From assembly GCF_001884065.1 (NCBI RefSeq), contig NZ_MACH01000116.1:310001-374000 (forward strand): a stretch of 64,000 nucleotides of DNA, given 5' to 3'. Each line of letters opens with the position of its first letter. Position 1 is the stretch's first letter. Below the pieces are notes generated by a model. That model was not told where the DNA came from. It saw nothing but the letters and a program-made list of their open reading frames with translations, and did no database searches. Below are positions 8,728 through 16,761 of the stretch, piece after piece. The stretch comes from Bacillus proteolyticus (GTDB taxonomy: Bacteria; Bacillota; Bacilli; Bacillales; Bacillaceae_G). The translations under genes and the position numbers were made by a program.

Positions 8728-9021
8728 TTATTTCTTAAAGCTTTCATACTTTACAGCTTCAAAAGCTTCTTCAATTTCCTCATTGCTATAATGGACATAT
8801 GTAAAACGCCCTAATTCTACTAATCTAGCTATTTCCTGTAACGCTTTATGCTGATCATATATTTCTTCAATTGTAATATGTACATAAAATTTCATTAATG
8901 GATGTTCATATAAAGGTTCTCCCACCTCTACATATACATCTTCAACCCCTTGCACAACTCTTACGTAACTCGCAAATTGATAAAGTGCTTCTCTGTCTGA
9001 AACGATTTTTAATGTATACAT
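8728..9021 (-). CDS. conserved-looking 97-residue cytoplasmic protein
   Basis: The protein starts MYTLKIVSDREALYQFASYV and is rich in Glu, Val and Tyr with an alternating strand/helix pattern, probably a small alpha/beta fold. No signal peptide, membrane helix or known motif is visible. AAAGGGGGAG precedes the ATG. The stop codon TAA lies within the TTTAT duplication that borders the bcr1-like repeat, so the element was inserted exactly at the 3' end of the gene without changing the protein. Function unknown. Confidence 0.65.
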   Translation of the reverse strand: MYTLKIVSDREALYQFASYVRVVQGVEDVYVEVGEPLYEHPLMKFYVHITIEEIYDQHKALQEIARLVELGRFTYVHYSNEEIEEAFEAVKYESFKK

Positions 9022-9198
9022 ATATTCTCCCCCTTTCCTTTACTATAACAAAAAGATGACCACACTACGTTATAGAACTATGAAATTTTTTCGACTTGTA
9101 GTCTATATTTTCATGTAATAAGCAAGGCGTTTATCCATACATAGCATCTTTTCCCCACATATATTATAGGAAGAATTTTTTCATTTGAGGTGTCCCTT

Positions 9199-9816
9199 AT
9201 GGATCCATACGTCAATATATGTATTTGCATTACTCCAGGCGCTAATGTTTCTGACGACCGCATCGCAAAAGATTTAGCAGTTGCAGAATCAATTTGGCAT
9301 CCCATTACATTTCAAATTCAAGAAGTAATTGTGTTAAATGAGCTTTTCCGTTTTTCTGACCGTGAGATTAGTTATAAAAGTTCCATTCAAAGTCAGGAAA
9401 AATTAGCATCCTTTTTCCAAACGTGTGTAAATGAAGCTCCAGAATGTGATCTTTATATTTGTTATATTGGCAGTGATTATTTCAAAGAAACAGCAGTAAT
9501 TGCCTGCGCTTATTCTTTAGCAAAACAACAACAACTTACTGGTTACATCGTTTTAACAAATTCAGCTGCTCCAATGAAAAATATATACACCCTCGCTCAC
9601 GAAATTGGCCATATTTTATTCACAAGACGGATTCACGGAAAACTTACGCACGCAGATCCTCATTCTCCAACTGGCTCGGAACACCACCCTTCTCCATCAA
9701 ATCTTATGTACCCTATCGTACCTCGTCCTGAAAACGTCCATATTCATTCCTTATTAACAAACGAACAAAAAGAGCTCTCTTTACAAAGCTCTTTATTGCA
9801 AAGAAAAAAACAGTAA
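9199..9816 (+). CDS. metzincin-like zinc protease domain protein
   Basis: 205 residues, no signal peptide. HEIGH (134-138) is the zinc-binding helix with its catalytic Glu, and NLMYP (168-172) looks like a Met-turn; between them are His146, His151 and His155, any of which could be the third metal ligand. The canonical spacing HExxHxxGxxH is not kept, so this is a divergent member. The start ATG is six bases after GAGGTG; an upstream GTG overlaps that site. It would act in the cytoplasm unless exported by a non-classical route. No partner gene is obvious. Confidence 0.65.
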   Translation: MDPYVNICICITPGANVSDDRIAKDLAVAESIWHPITFQIQEVIVLNELFRFSDREISYKSSIQSQEKLASFFQTCVNEAPECDLYICYIGSDYFKETAVIACAYSLAKQQQLTGYIVLTNSAAPMKNIYTLAHEIGHILFTRRIHGKLTHADPHSPTGSEHHPSPSNLMYPIVPRPENVHIHSLLTNEQKELSLQSSLLQRKKQ

Positions 9817-9833
9817 CTGTCCTGTTACTGTTT
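9808..9833. terminator. terminator between convergent genes
   Basis: AAACAGTAAC and GTTACTGTTT around a six-base loop, at the 3' ends of the protease gene and the 99-codon membrane gene. Confidence 0.75.
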
Positions 9834-10131
9834 AAAACAACTGATTCCAATCCACAAACCAAATCCCGGCTGCTAGAAATACAAATAGGCAACTAAACAT
9901 AAACGTAATACCTCTAAAAATCCCTATATAATATTTCTTTGGAAATAATTTTTTGCATATCCAGAGCAGCCCTTTTCCTATTAAACCGAAGAACAAAACA
10001 TAACCCGATGTGTCATCTAATAAAGTATCGAAATAGTCATCATGTACCTTTTTTGAAAAGGTAGTATATAGCCCAAAAATCGTTAAACCTAAAAATATAA
10101 TAGACAATATACCTAGAAATATACTTTGCAT
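9832..10131 (-). CDS. 99-residue membrane protein
   Basis: Three hydrophobic segments (about 4-24, 44-60 and 72-93); no recognised motif. AAGGGGGAA lies upstream of the ATG. It follows the two HAAS genes on the same strand after a 50-base gap and could be the last gene of that operon. Function unknown. Confidence 0.6.
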   Translation of the reverse strand: MQSIFLGILSIIFLGLTIFGLYTTFSKKVHDDYFDTLLDDTSGYVLFFGLIGKGLLWICKKLFPKKYYIGIFRGITFMFSCLFVFLAAGIWFVDWNQLF

Positions 10132-10181
10132 ATTTGTTCCCCCTTAATAAAAAATTCAGTTCGCTCGCTATTAATATAAAG

Positions 10182-10943
10182 CTAGCTTACAGTTTTTTTC
10201 TCCTCATTTTTCAAAGACCATTTCATTAATACATATAAACTTCCGTACAAAAGTATAGGCTCTAACATTCCCAAATATGGGTTTTGCTTCCCTAATTCCT
10301 TAAATACAAACATAATTAATAACGGCACGATAACAGCTAATATGCCAATCCATCCAAGTATATATGCTTCAGCAATTAACAGCACAATTAAGATAGTTCC
10401 AGCTAATATATAACTTTGCATAGTAGTTAATTGTAATACAGGTGTCCCGTACCTTTTATTCATAAACATTAATAATACTAGTAATAAAATCGGTAGCAAA
10501 GATGCTACATAAATAATGCTAAATTCTTTTATTTTGCTCTTAAATGATGACATTTTAAAAGCAAATATAATTCCTCCAACAGTAACCATTAATACAATTG
10601 GATATCCAATCAACTGCACATTTGTTAATGTAAATTCATGATTAGGATTTTCAAATAATATATTAGTTAGTAGCCAATATCCACCAATACCAATAATCAT
10701 CCCTAAAATACTCTTTATACTCCCACTTTTATCCCTCTCCATCTCTTTCGCCAATTCTTCCGCATATTCTTTTGGTGAATCACCGAATATATCCCTTACC
10801 GTCTTTCCCTCTTGCTCCCCTTCTATTAAATGAAGTTCTGCATCTTCTAGAAAAGCATCCACATCTTCTTCTTTAATTCCTTTTGTTATTAAATACACTT
10901 TCGTATCGATTAAAAACTTTTCTCCTTCTTTAGAAATTTGCAT
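10182..10943 (-). CDS. HAAS-domain membrane protein A
   Basis: 253 residues. The first 75 form a HAAS-type cytoplasmic domain: LIDTKVYLITKGIKEEDVD, DAELHLIEGEQEGKT and FGDSPKEYAEELAKEME, the last being the family's typical end. About six or seven transmembrane helices follow. HAAS proteins are usually encoded with PadR repressors and are thought to pass signals at the membrane. This is a close paralogue of the next gene upstream (10957-11724), from which it is separated by 13 bases; both are in the padR operon. Confidence 0.8.
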   Translation of the reverse strand: MQISKEGEKFLIDTKVYLITKGIKEEDVDAFLEDAELHLIEGEQEGKTVRDIFGDSPKEYAEELAKEMERDKSGSIKSILGMIIGIGGYWLLTNILFENPNHEFTLTNVQLIGYPIVLMVTVGGIIFAFKMSSFKSKIKEFSIIYVASLLPILLLVLLMFMNKRYGTPVLQLTTMQSYILAGTILIVLLIAEAYILGWIGILAVIVPLLIMFVFKELGKQNPYLGMLEPILLYGSLYVLMKWSLKNEEKKTVS

Positions 10944-10956
10944 GATAACCTCTCCC

Positions 10957-11724
10957 TTATTTAACCGTTTCTCTTCTATTCGTCTTCATCATAATTTCAA
11001 GGAAAATTAAAATAAACAAACTTCCATATAAACATATAATTTGAAATAACATTGGCACGAGATCTTCCGATGTAAATGTTTGAAACACTAACATAATAGA
11101 AAGCGGAATGATTAAATATAAGTTTTTAAACCATCCTTCAAAATATATATTTATCGCTACTGTGATAATAAAAATCCCACCACCTAATATATAACTTTGC
11201 ACTTGAGTGAATGTAACCATCTTTGTAGGGTATAACACATCCAATATCGTAAACGCTCCTAATAAAAACATTGGCGCTATCATGACTAAAAACCACATTG
11301 AAAACCATGTTTTTGTAAAGCTTGTTACAAAGGTCATTTTACGAAGTAGAAAATTAGGACCCATTACAGCTAAAATCAATGTAAAACTATAGCCAATGCA
11401 CTGAATAAGTGAAATCTGTAAAACTCCATTATTCACTATTACAATAGAAGCAATAATCCAAAATGCTACGATATTCATTACCGTAAAACCAATTTGCTTC
11501 CACGTTTCCTGCCTATCTCTTTCCATCACTTTTACAAGTTCATTGGCGTATTCTTTCGGTGAGCTTCCGAAAATTTCTTCTACACTTTTCCCATCACTCT
11601 CACCTTCTATTAAATGCAACTCTGCATCTTCTAAAAAGCTTTCAATATCACTTTCTTTCACACTCTTTGCAGTCAAAAACAATCTCATATCTAACAAAAA
11701 ATTTCGTGCTTCACTTGATAGCAT
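10957..11724 (-). CDS. HAAS-domain membrane protein B
   Basis: 255 residues with the same architecture as its neighbour: an N-terminal HAAS domain (FLLDMRLFLTAKSVKESD, DAELHLIEGESDGKSVEEI, FGSSPKEYANELVKVMERD) and six or seven transmembrane helices. The start codon overlaps the stop codon of padR by one base (TAATG), which implies translational coupling and a common transcript. Tandem duplication is the likely origin of the pair: the soluble domains are nearly alike while the membrane parts differ more. Confidence 0.8.
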   Translation of the reverse strand: MLSSEARNFLLDMRLFLTAKSVKESDIESFLEDAELHLIEGESDGKSVEEIFGSSPKEYANELVKVMERDRQETWKQIGFTVMNIVAFWIIASIVIVNNGVLQISLIQCIGYSFTLILAVMGPNFLLRKMTFVTSFTKTWFSMWFLVMIAPMFLLGAFTILDVLYPTKMVTFTQVQSYILGGGIFIITVAINIYFEGWFKNLYLIIPLSIMLVFQTFTSEDLVPMLFQIICLYGSLFILIFLEIMMKTNRRETVK

Positions 11725-12056
11725 TATTTTTTTCTCACCTTCCCTTCAAGCAAACGTTCTACGCTACTTTGCATCGCTTCCCAGCGATCCATAAATTCAT
11801 CCAGTGCTTCCTCGCCTTTTTCTGTTAATGTATAATATTTTCTCTTTGGACCAGATGGTGACTCCTTCATTACGCTTGTTATTAACCCTTCTTTTTGCAT
11901 TCGTATTAATAAAGGATAAATACTCCCCTCACTCGCCATTGTAAAACCATACTTCGCTAGCTTTTCACTCATTTCATAACCGTATATTTCACCTTCAGAA
12001 ATAATAGCAAGTAAGCACCCTTCTAAAATCCCCTTCAGCATTTGACTTGTCGACAT
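11724..12056 (-). CDS. PadR-family transcriptional repressor
   Basis: 110 residues, the length of minimal PadR proteins. The winged helix shows GCLLAIISEGEIYGYEMSEKL, the SEGSIYPLLIRMQKEGLI recognition region and KRKYYTLTEKG wing, followed by a short C-terminal dimer helix. It heads the operon padR-HAAS-HAAS and its promoter carries three copies of a palindrome, so autorepression is very likely. The inducing signal is unknown; in such operons the HAAS protein may respond to or transmit it. Confidence 0.88.
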   Translation of the reverse strand: MSTSQMLKGILEGCLLAIISEGEIYGYEMSEKLAKYGFTMASEGSIYPLLIRMQKEGLITSVMKESPSGPKRKYYTLTEKGEEALDEFMDRWEAMQSSVERLLEGKVRKK

Positions 12057-12072
12057 AATTCAAATCCTCTCG

Positions 12073-12156
12073 CTATCTTGTTTTACAAGATAGATAAGCG
12101 TAAGTATCTTGCTTTACAAAATAGTATAGCAAAGACTATTTTGCAAAACAAGATAG
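12073..12156 (-). promoter_or_regulatory. padR promoter with three operator palindromes
   Basis: Palindromes of the type CTATCTTG-5-CAAGATAG occur at 12073-12093 (perfect 8-base arms), 12105-12123 (one arm degenerate) and 12136-12156. A sigma-A promoter on the minus strand, TTGTTT (12146-12151), 17 bases, TATACT (12123-12128), has its -35 in the third site and its -10 at the second. A PadR dimer at these sites would block initiation. Confidence 0.8.
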
Positions 12157-12252
12157 CTGGCAATATTTTTCCAAATTTTTGCAGGATTTTTATTATCCAC
12201 TCTCTAAATAGAGCAATAAGAGAACTTTTATTATGAAGGAGTGTTTTTCATC

Positions 12253-13029
12253 ATGGTTACAAATCGAGTTGTCTTTTTAACAGGTGCTGCGAGCGGTATT
12301 GGTTATGAAATGGGACGTGCTTTCGCCAAAGAGGGTGCTAAAGTTGTCATTAGTGATCGCCTTGAAGATCGTGCAAAAGAAGCTGCTGAACAATTGCAAA
12401 AAGAAGGCTATCAAGCTATCGGTTTAAAATGTGACGTTACAGTTGAAGAAGAAATTGTAGCAGCAATTTCTCAAACAGTTACTCACTTCGGCTCATTAGA
12501 CATATTAATTAACAACGCAGGAATGCAACATGTTTCACCGATTGAAGATTTTCCAACTGAAAAGTTCGAGCTGTTAATCAAAATTATGCAAATCGCTCCT
12601 TTCATCGCAATTAAGCATGCCTTTCCGATTATGAAAAAACAAAAATATGGTCGGATTATTAATGTCGCTTCTATTAACGGCCTTGTCGGATTTGCTGGAA
12701 AAGCTGCTTATAATAGTGCGAAACATGGTGTAATCGGATTAACAAAAGTGGCTGCTTTAGAGGGAGCAACTCATGGAATTACTGTAAATGCTCTTTGCCC
12801 TGGATATGTTGATACCCCTCTTGTACGAAATCAACTACAAGACTTAGCAACTACGCGAAATGTACCACTTGAAAATGTTTTAGAAGATGTTATTTATCCT
12901 CTCGTACCGCAAAAGCGCTTGTTGCAAGTACAAGAAATTGCGGATTACGCTATGTTTTTAGCAAGCGAAAAAGCAAAAGGCATAACTGGTCAAGCTGTTA
13001 TTATCGATGGTGGATATACTGCTCAATAA
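12253..13029 (+). CDS. 3-hydroxybutyrate dehydrogenase (SDR family)
   Basis: 258 residues, full length for a classical SDR. NAD-binding TGAASGIG (10-17), NNAG (87-90), catalytic Ser140, Tyr153 and Lys157 (YNSAK) and the GGYTAQ C-terminus match D-beta-hydroxybutyrate dehydrogenases (B. subtilis YxjF type), which oxidise 3-hydroxybutyrate to acetoacetate. The ATG is ten bases after GAAGGAG; an upstream GTG overlaps that site. It diverges from padR. Its stop codon is part of the ATAAA duplication bordering a remnant bcr1-like repeat. Confidence 0.85.
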   Translation: MVTNRVVFLTGAASGIGYEMGRAFAKEGAKVVISDRLEDRAKEAAEQLQKEGYQAIGLKCDVTVEEEIVAAISQTVTHFGSLDILINNAGMQHVSPIEDFPTEKFELLIKIMQIAPFIAIKHAFPIMKKQKYGRIINVASINGLVGFAGKAAYNSAKHGVIGLTKVAALEGATHGITVNALCPGYVDTPLVRNQLQDLATTRNVPLENVLEDVIYPLVPQKRLLQVQEIADYAMFLASEKAKGITGQAVIIDGGYTAQ

Positions 13030-13030
13030 A

Positions 13031-13074
13031 GTGAAACTTTAATCAGTGGGGTCTTACTGCCCACAAATAGCGGG
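13031..13074 (+). repeat. bcr1-like repeat, 44-base internally deleted copy
   Basis: Only the two ends of the element remain: GTGAAACTTTAATCAGTGGG joined to CTTACTGCCCACAAATAGCG. It is flanked by perfect ATAAA duplications (13026-13030 and 13075-13079). Compared with the copy at 43463 about 100 internal bases are missing. Confidence 0.8.
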
Positions 13075-13080
13075 ATAAAA

Positions 13081-13114
13081 AATAAAGTTTGCTCTTCGCG
13101 AGCAAACTTTATTT
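13081..13114 (+). terminator. intrinsic terminator of the dehydrogenase gene
   Basis: AATAAAGTTTGCTC and GAGCAAACTTTATT around a TTCGC loop, directly behind the remnant repeat. Confidence 0.9.
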
Positions 13115-13137
13115 TACTTTCTATCGCGAGGATCTTT

Positions 13138-13275
13138 CTACTTTAGTAATTGTTTAGGGAGTTTCTCAATTGCAACAATCACTCCGTCTAATTTACTTTC
13201 AATGCGATGTAGTAAATATAGCGTTACAACAATTGGAAACCCCACATTACCTATCATCCTAATCCACTCTTCCAT
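13138..13275 (-). CDS. YvrJ-family small protein
   Basis: A 45-codon frame starting MEEWIRMIGNVGFPIVVTLY, the family's N-terminal pattern, with one hydrophobic segment (about 7-22) and an amphipathic tail with HRIESKLDGVI. GGAGGAGAG lies four bases before the ATG. YvrJ proteins are small membrane peptides of unknown function, in B. subtilis encoded near an ECF sigma locus; here the gene stands alone between the dehydrogenase and the methionine salvage genes. Confidence 0.8.
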   Translation of the reverse strand: MEEWIRMIGNVGFPIVVTLYLLHRIESKLDGVIVAIEKLPKQLLK

Positions 13276-13328
13276 CTTTCTCTCCTCCCTTCATTACATA
13301 AATAAGAGAACAAGAGATTCTTAGGCAT

Positions 13329-13363
13329 AAAAAAACAAGCTATTTGTGATTAGCTTGTTTTTT
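13329..13363. terminator. intrinsic terminator after mtnA
   Basis: AAAAAACAAGCTA and TAGCTTGTTTTTT around a nine-base loop, at the 3' end of mtnA on the minus strand. Confidence 0.85.
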
Positions 13364-14405
13364 CAAATAATGATGTAATTTCTCGCTTATAATCTCCATG
13401 TAAAATACCTTTCTCAGTAATAATCCCTGTAATTAATTCATGCGGTGTTACGTCAAATGCAGGGTTAAATACAGGCGTTCCAAGTGGTGCTACTTGTTTC
13501 CCAAAAATTTTCGTAACTTCTGTTTCATCTCTTTCTTCAATAACAATTTCAGCGCCTGTTTGTTTCGTAATATCAAATGTAGATAACGGCGCTGCAACGT
13601 AAAATGGGATACCGAAATACTTTGCTAATATAGCTAAATTCAATGTTCCTATTTTATTCGCAGTATCACCATTTTCAACGATTCGATCTGCTCCTACGAT
13701 AATCGCATCAATTTCTTTCGTACGAATTGCATGAGCTGCCGTATTATCTGTAATAAGCGTTACATCAATTTCCGCTTGTTTCAACTCCCAAGTCGTTAAA
13801 CGTCCCCCCTGTAAAACTGGTCTTGTTTCACATGCATACGCATGTAAATGTACACCTTTCTCTTTCCCAATATAAAACGGTGCTAATGCAGTACCATATC
13901 TAGCAGTCGCGATACTCCCTGCATTACAAATTGTTAAAATTTTATCACCGTCTTTAAAACACGTTAAACCATGTTCTCCAATATTTCGGCACACTATTTC
14001 ATCCTCTTGCTGAATGCGAAGCGCTTCTTCTTCTAATATTTTTTGAGCTTCTTTTATTGTAGTAATCTCTCGAATAGATTCTCTCATACGATCGATTGCC
14101 CAAAATAAATTGACTGCTGTCGGGCGTGATGTTCCTAAATAGTTACAATCTCTATTAAACTTCTTTTGAAACTCATCGATATTTATAGCATCGTATTTCT
14201 TTGCCGCAAGCGCCAAACCAAACGCAGCTACAATTCCAATTGCAGGTGCCCCGCGTACTTCTAACATAACAATGCTTTTCCATACCTCTTCAATAGTCGT
14301 TAATGTTTTAAACTCAGTAATATGCGGTAGTTTTGTTTGGTTTAATACCGCAATGGCATCGCCTTTCCAACTTACAGATCTCGGAACAGTAACAATTGTA
14401 CTCAT
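13350..14405 (-). CDS. mtnA: S-methyl-5-thioribose-1-phosphate isomerase
   Basis: 351 residues. It converts 5-methylthioribose 1-phosphate to methylthioribulose 1-phosphate in methionine salvage. The two catalytic residues known from B. subtilis MtnA are at the same numbers here: Cys160 in [14 protein letters not shown] and Asp240 in [20 protein letters not shown] (51-57) is the substrate loop. Its ATG overlaps the mtnK stop by four bases (ATGA), so both are made from one S-box-controlled transcript. Confidence 0.96.
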   Translation of the reverse strand: MSTIVTVPRSVSWKGDAIAVLNQTKLPHITEFKTLTTIEEVWKSIVMLEVRGAPAIGIVAAFGLALAAKKYDAINIDEFQKKFNRDCNYLGTSRPTAVNLFWAIDRMRESIREITTIKEAQKILEEEALRIQQEDEIVCRNIGEHGLTCFKDGDKILTICNAGSIATARYGTALAPFYIGKEKGVHLHAYACETRPVLQGGRLTTWELKQAEIDVTLITDNTAAHAIRTKEIDAIIVGADRIVENGDTANKIGTLNLAILAKYFGIPFYVAAPLSTFDITKQTGAEIVIEERDETEVTKIFGKQVAPLGTPVFNPAFDVTPHELITGIITEKGILHGDYKREITSLFEKTS

Positions 14406-15583
14406 GCTTTTACCCCTCCAGAAACTGTCTGTTGAAATAGTGTTCGGAAGAGTTGAATATCAGCACTCTTAGATTCATATTTTATTAGTTCTTTTCCTAA
14501 GTATAGAGCTTGCTTCTTAGCTTGAATTCTTTTTTCTTTATTTGCTATTTCATCTAAATCAGCTACATGAGCTAAGCCAATTGTTCTACGAATCAGTTCA
14601 CATCCGGCAAACCCGACGGCATCAGTAAAGATATTTTGCAAAATAATTGGTAACCATTGTTTTTCTTTCGTATATGCTTCTACCCCTTCTCCAATCCATA
14701 ACCTCGTAAAAGCTTCTACAAAATAACTCCATGTCTTCTCTATATGGAAAAATAGTATATTTCTCTGCTCTTCTTCTCTTGATAAAGCATTTAATAATAA
14801 ATTTGCAACAAATTGACCGATATCAAATCCAAATGGACCGTACGTTGCAAACTCTGGATCAATTACTTTCGTTTCAGAAGGTGATGAAAATATACTACCA
14901 GTATGTAAATCTCCGTGTATGAGAGCCTCTTTTCTCGTCAAAAACTTATACTTATACTGTGCTACTTTTAATTTTAAAGTTTTATCACTCCACAGTTCAT
15001 CAACCACTAGTTGTAACTCTGGTTCATAATCATTTGTATCATAATGACTAAACGGATCTGTAAACACTAAATCTTCTGTAATTTTGCTAAGGTCTGGGTT
15101 TACAAATGTACCTTCTAGTACCCTTTTCTCTTCTGACTGTAAACCGAAATCTGAAGTATAAAACAACACATGTGCTAGAAAACGACCAATATGTTGGGAT
15201 AAAAGTGGATATCCTTCTCCATCTATTAATCCTTTTCTTGTAATTGTTAGCCTTGATAAGTCTTCTATGACTGTTATTGCTAACTCTTCATCATGACTGT
15301 ATACTACCGGCACATATTCCGGTACATACTTCGCGAAAATTTGTAATGCTTTACTTTCAATCGTCGCTCTTTTTATAGACAATGGCCAGCTCTCACCAAC
15401 TACTTTCGCATATGGCAGTGCTTGTTTTATTATAATAGACTTCTCTCCATCATCTAATTTGAACACGTAATTTAAATTTCCATCTCCAATTTCATGACAA
15501 ACTACATTTGCTTTCTTTTCAAAATAACCGTGTTCTTTCGCATATTGTATAGCTGTTGTTTCAGTTAATGAATAATATCCCAT
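14402..15583 (-). CDS. mtnK: S-methyl-5-thioribose kinase
   Basis: 393 residues, the usual size. It phosphorylates methylthioribose with ATP, the first step after nucleosidase cleavage of methylthioadenosine. It has the aminoglycoside-phosphotransferase-like fold: a glycine loop [11 protein letters not shown], Lys in [19 protein letters not shown] with the catalytic Asp, and [11 protein letters not shown] with the metal Asp. AAAAGGGGGAGAAGACG precedes the ATG. The gene is the first of the mtnKA operon behind a SAM riboswitch. Confidence 0.96.
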   Translation of the reverse strand: MGYYSLTETTAIQYAKEHGYFEKKANVVCHEIGDGNLNYVFKLDDGEKSIIIKQALPYAKVVGESWPLSIKRATIESKALQIFAKYVPEYVPVVYSHDEELAITVIEDLSRLTITRKGLIDGEGYPLLSQHIGRFLAHVLFYTSDFGLQSEEKRVLEGTFVNPDLSKITEDLVFTDPFSHYDTNDYEPELQLVVDELWSDKTLKLKVAQYKYKFLTRKEALIHGDLHTGSIFSSPSETKVIDPEFATYGPFGFDIGQFVANLLLNALSREEEQRNILFFHIEKTWSYFVEAFTRLWIGEGVEAYTKEKQWLPIILQNIFTDAVGFAGCELIRRTIGLAHVADLDEIANKEKRIQAKKQALYLGKELIKYESKSADIQLFRTLFQQTVSGGVKA

Positions 15584-15605
15584 CGTCTTCTCCCCCTTTT
15601 AATTC

Positions 15606-15654
15606 AGAGGTTTTTCTAGCACAGAAAAACCTCTTTCCACAAAGAAAGAGGTTT
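15606..15654 (-). terminator. S-box terminator of mtnKA plus overlapping second hairpin
   Basis: Minus-strand arms at 15644-15654 and 15627-15637 form an 11-base stem followed by TTTTTCT, the expression-platform terminator. Part of the same arm (15623-15634) is also a perfect 12-base complement of 15606-15617, giving an alternative hairpin further downstream. Confidence 0.85.
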
Positions 15655-15669
15655 GAAGTTTATCTTCTC

Positions 15670-15811
15670 CCCTCTTATCTGCCAGAAAGTAAACTTTCTG
15701 CTGGAATTAGCACCGTGCCTTTTGGCGTCATAAACGCCCCATTTCACAATGGTATTACGGTCGGTTGCTGGGCTTCATCGGGCCAAATCCCTCCACCTGC
15801 TCTTGATAAGA
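15670..15811 (-). ncRNA. SAM-I (S-box) riboswitch of mtnKA
   Basis: The minus strand shows CTTATCAAGAGCAGGTGGAG at the 5' side of P1/P2, then GATGAAGCCCAGCAACC, CGGTGCTAATTCC and GGCAGATAAG at the 3' side, the conserved core of the S-box. A long P3 stem (GGGGCGTTTATGACGCC) is present. When SAM is bound, the downstream terminator forms, so salvage genes are on when SAM is low. Confidence 0.95.
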
Positions 15812-15849
15812 GTTATATAATTTTTTGAATTTTTAACTTTATGTTGAAG

Positions 15850-15879
15850 ACTATACCAAGAATAAAAATCACTTGTCAA
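15850..15879 (-). promoter_or_regulatory. sigma-A promoter of mtnKA
   Basis: Minus strand TTGACA (15874-15879), 18 bases, TATAGT (15850-15855), about 40 bases before the riboswitch core. Confidence 0.8.
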
Positions 15880-15883
15880 CATT

Positions 15884-16663
15884 TTATTTGTATAATTCTG
15901 GACGGCGATCCGCAAAAACAGGAATTCCTTTACGTACCTCGTTAATTTTCTCGAATGTAAGGTCTCCAAATAAAATTGATTCCTCTTCATTTGCCTCTAC
16001 TACAACTTCCCCCCAAGGATCCACAATTAAAGAATGGCCTGCAAACTCATTATTAGGATCCTTTCCTGCCCTATTACATGCCACAACATAACACTGATTT
16101 TCAACTGCTCTTGCTTGCAATAGTAAGCGCCAATGCGCTAAACGAACTAATGGCCATTCTGCTACAACAAATAAAACTTTTGCACCTTTAGCAGTATGAA
16201 CGCGCATCCACTCTGGAAAACGAATATCATAACAAATGGTGCCGGCGCATTCTACATCATCTAGCTTAAATTCGCCTGTACTATTTCCAGCTACTAAATA
16301 TTTATGTTCATCCATCAGCTGAAATAAATGTACTTTACTATATTCATTAACTAGATCTCCTTCTTTGTTTACAACATACATTGTATTTGTAACACCTTGC
16401 TCTGTTTGCTTCGCTATAGAACCACCAACAATATGTACACCATATTGTTTCGACCATTCTTTCAACGTTTCTTTCGTTTCTACTCCATCCCTATCTGCAA
16501 TTTCAGAAAGTCTCGTTAAATCATATCCTGTCGTCCATAGTTCTGGTAAGACGATAACATCTGGTCTTTCCTTCATCGCTTCACTTATTTTATTTTTAGC
16601 GTTCTCCATATTTTTTGCTACATCTCCAAAGACAATATCCATTTGAATACATGCGACTTTCAT
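15884..16663 (-). CDS. mtnU: carbon-nitrogen hydrolase of methionine salvage (omega-amidase-like)
   Basis: 259 residues of the nitrilase superfamily. The catalytic triad is visible: Glu41 in LPELW, Lys110 in SKVHLF and Cys144 in CYDIRFPE. In bacilli this gene sits between mtnK and mtnE and is thought to hydrolyse the alpha-ketoglutaramate made by glutamine-dependent MtnE transamination. The start ATG at 16663 begins MKVACIQMD, the family's first strand; the open frame further upstream lacks support and would overlap the divergent mtnE. No S-box precedes this gene. Confidence 0.88.
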   Translation of the reverse strand: MKVACIQMDIVFGDVAKNMENAKNKISEAMKERPDVIVLPELWTTGYDLTRLSEIADRDGVETKETLKEWSKQYGVHIVGGSIAKQTEQGVTNTMYVVNKEGDLVNEYSKVHLFQLMDEHKYLVAGNSTGEFKLDDVECAGTICYDIRFPEWMRVHTAKGAKVLFVVAEWPLVRLAHWRLLLQARAVENQCYVVACNRAGKDPNNEFAGHSLIVDPWGEVVVEANEEESILFGDLTFEKINEVRKGIPVFADRRPELYK

Positions 16664-16761
16664 TTTGTCAGCCCCATTCTTATTTTTTTCTTTACAAAAT
16701 ACTGGAAAGATTATATCATTTGTCACTAGAATTGTAACAACTTTCAAAAGAGGTGGAAAGT

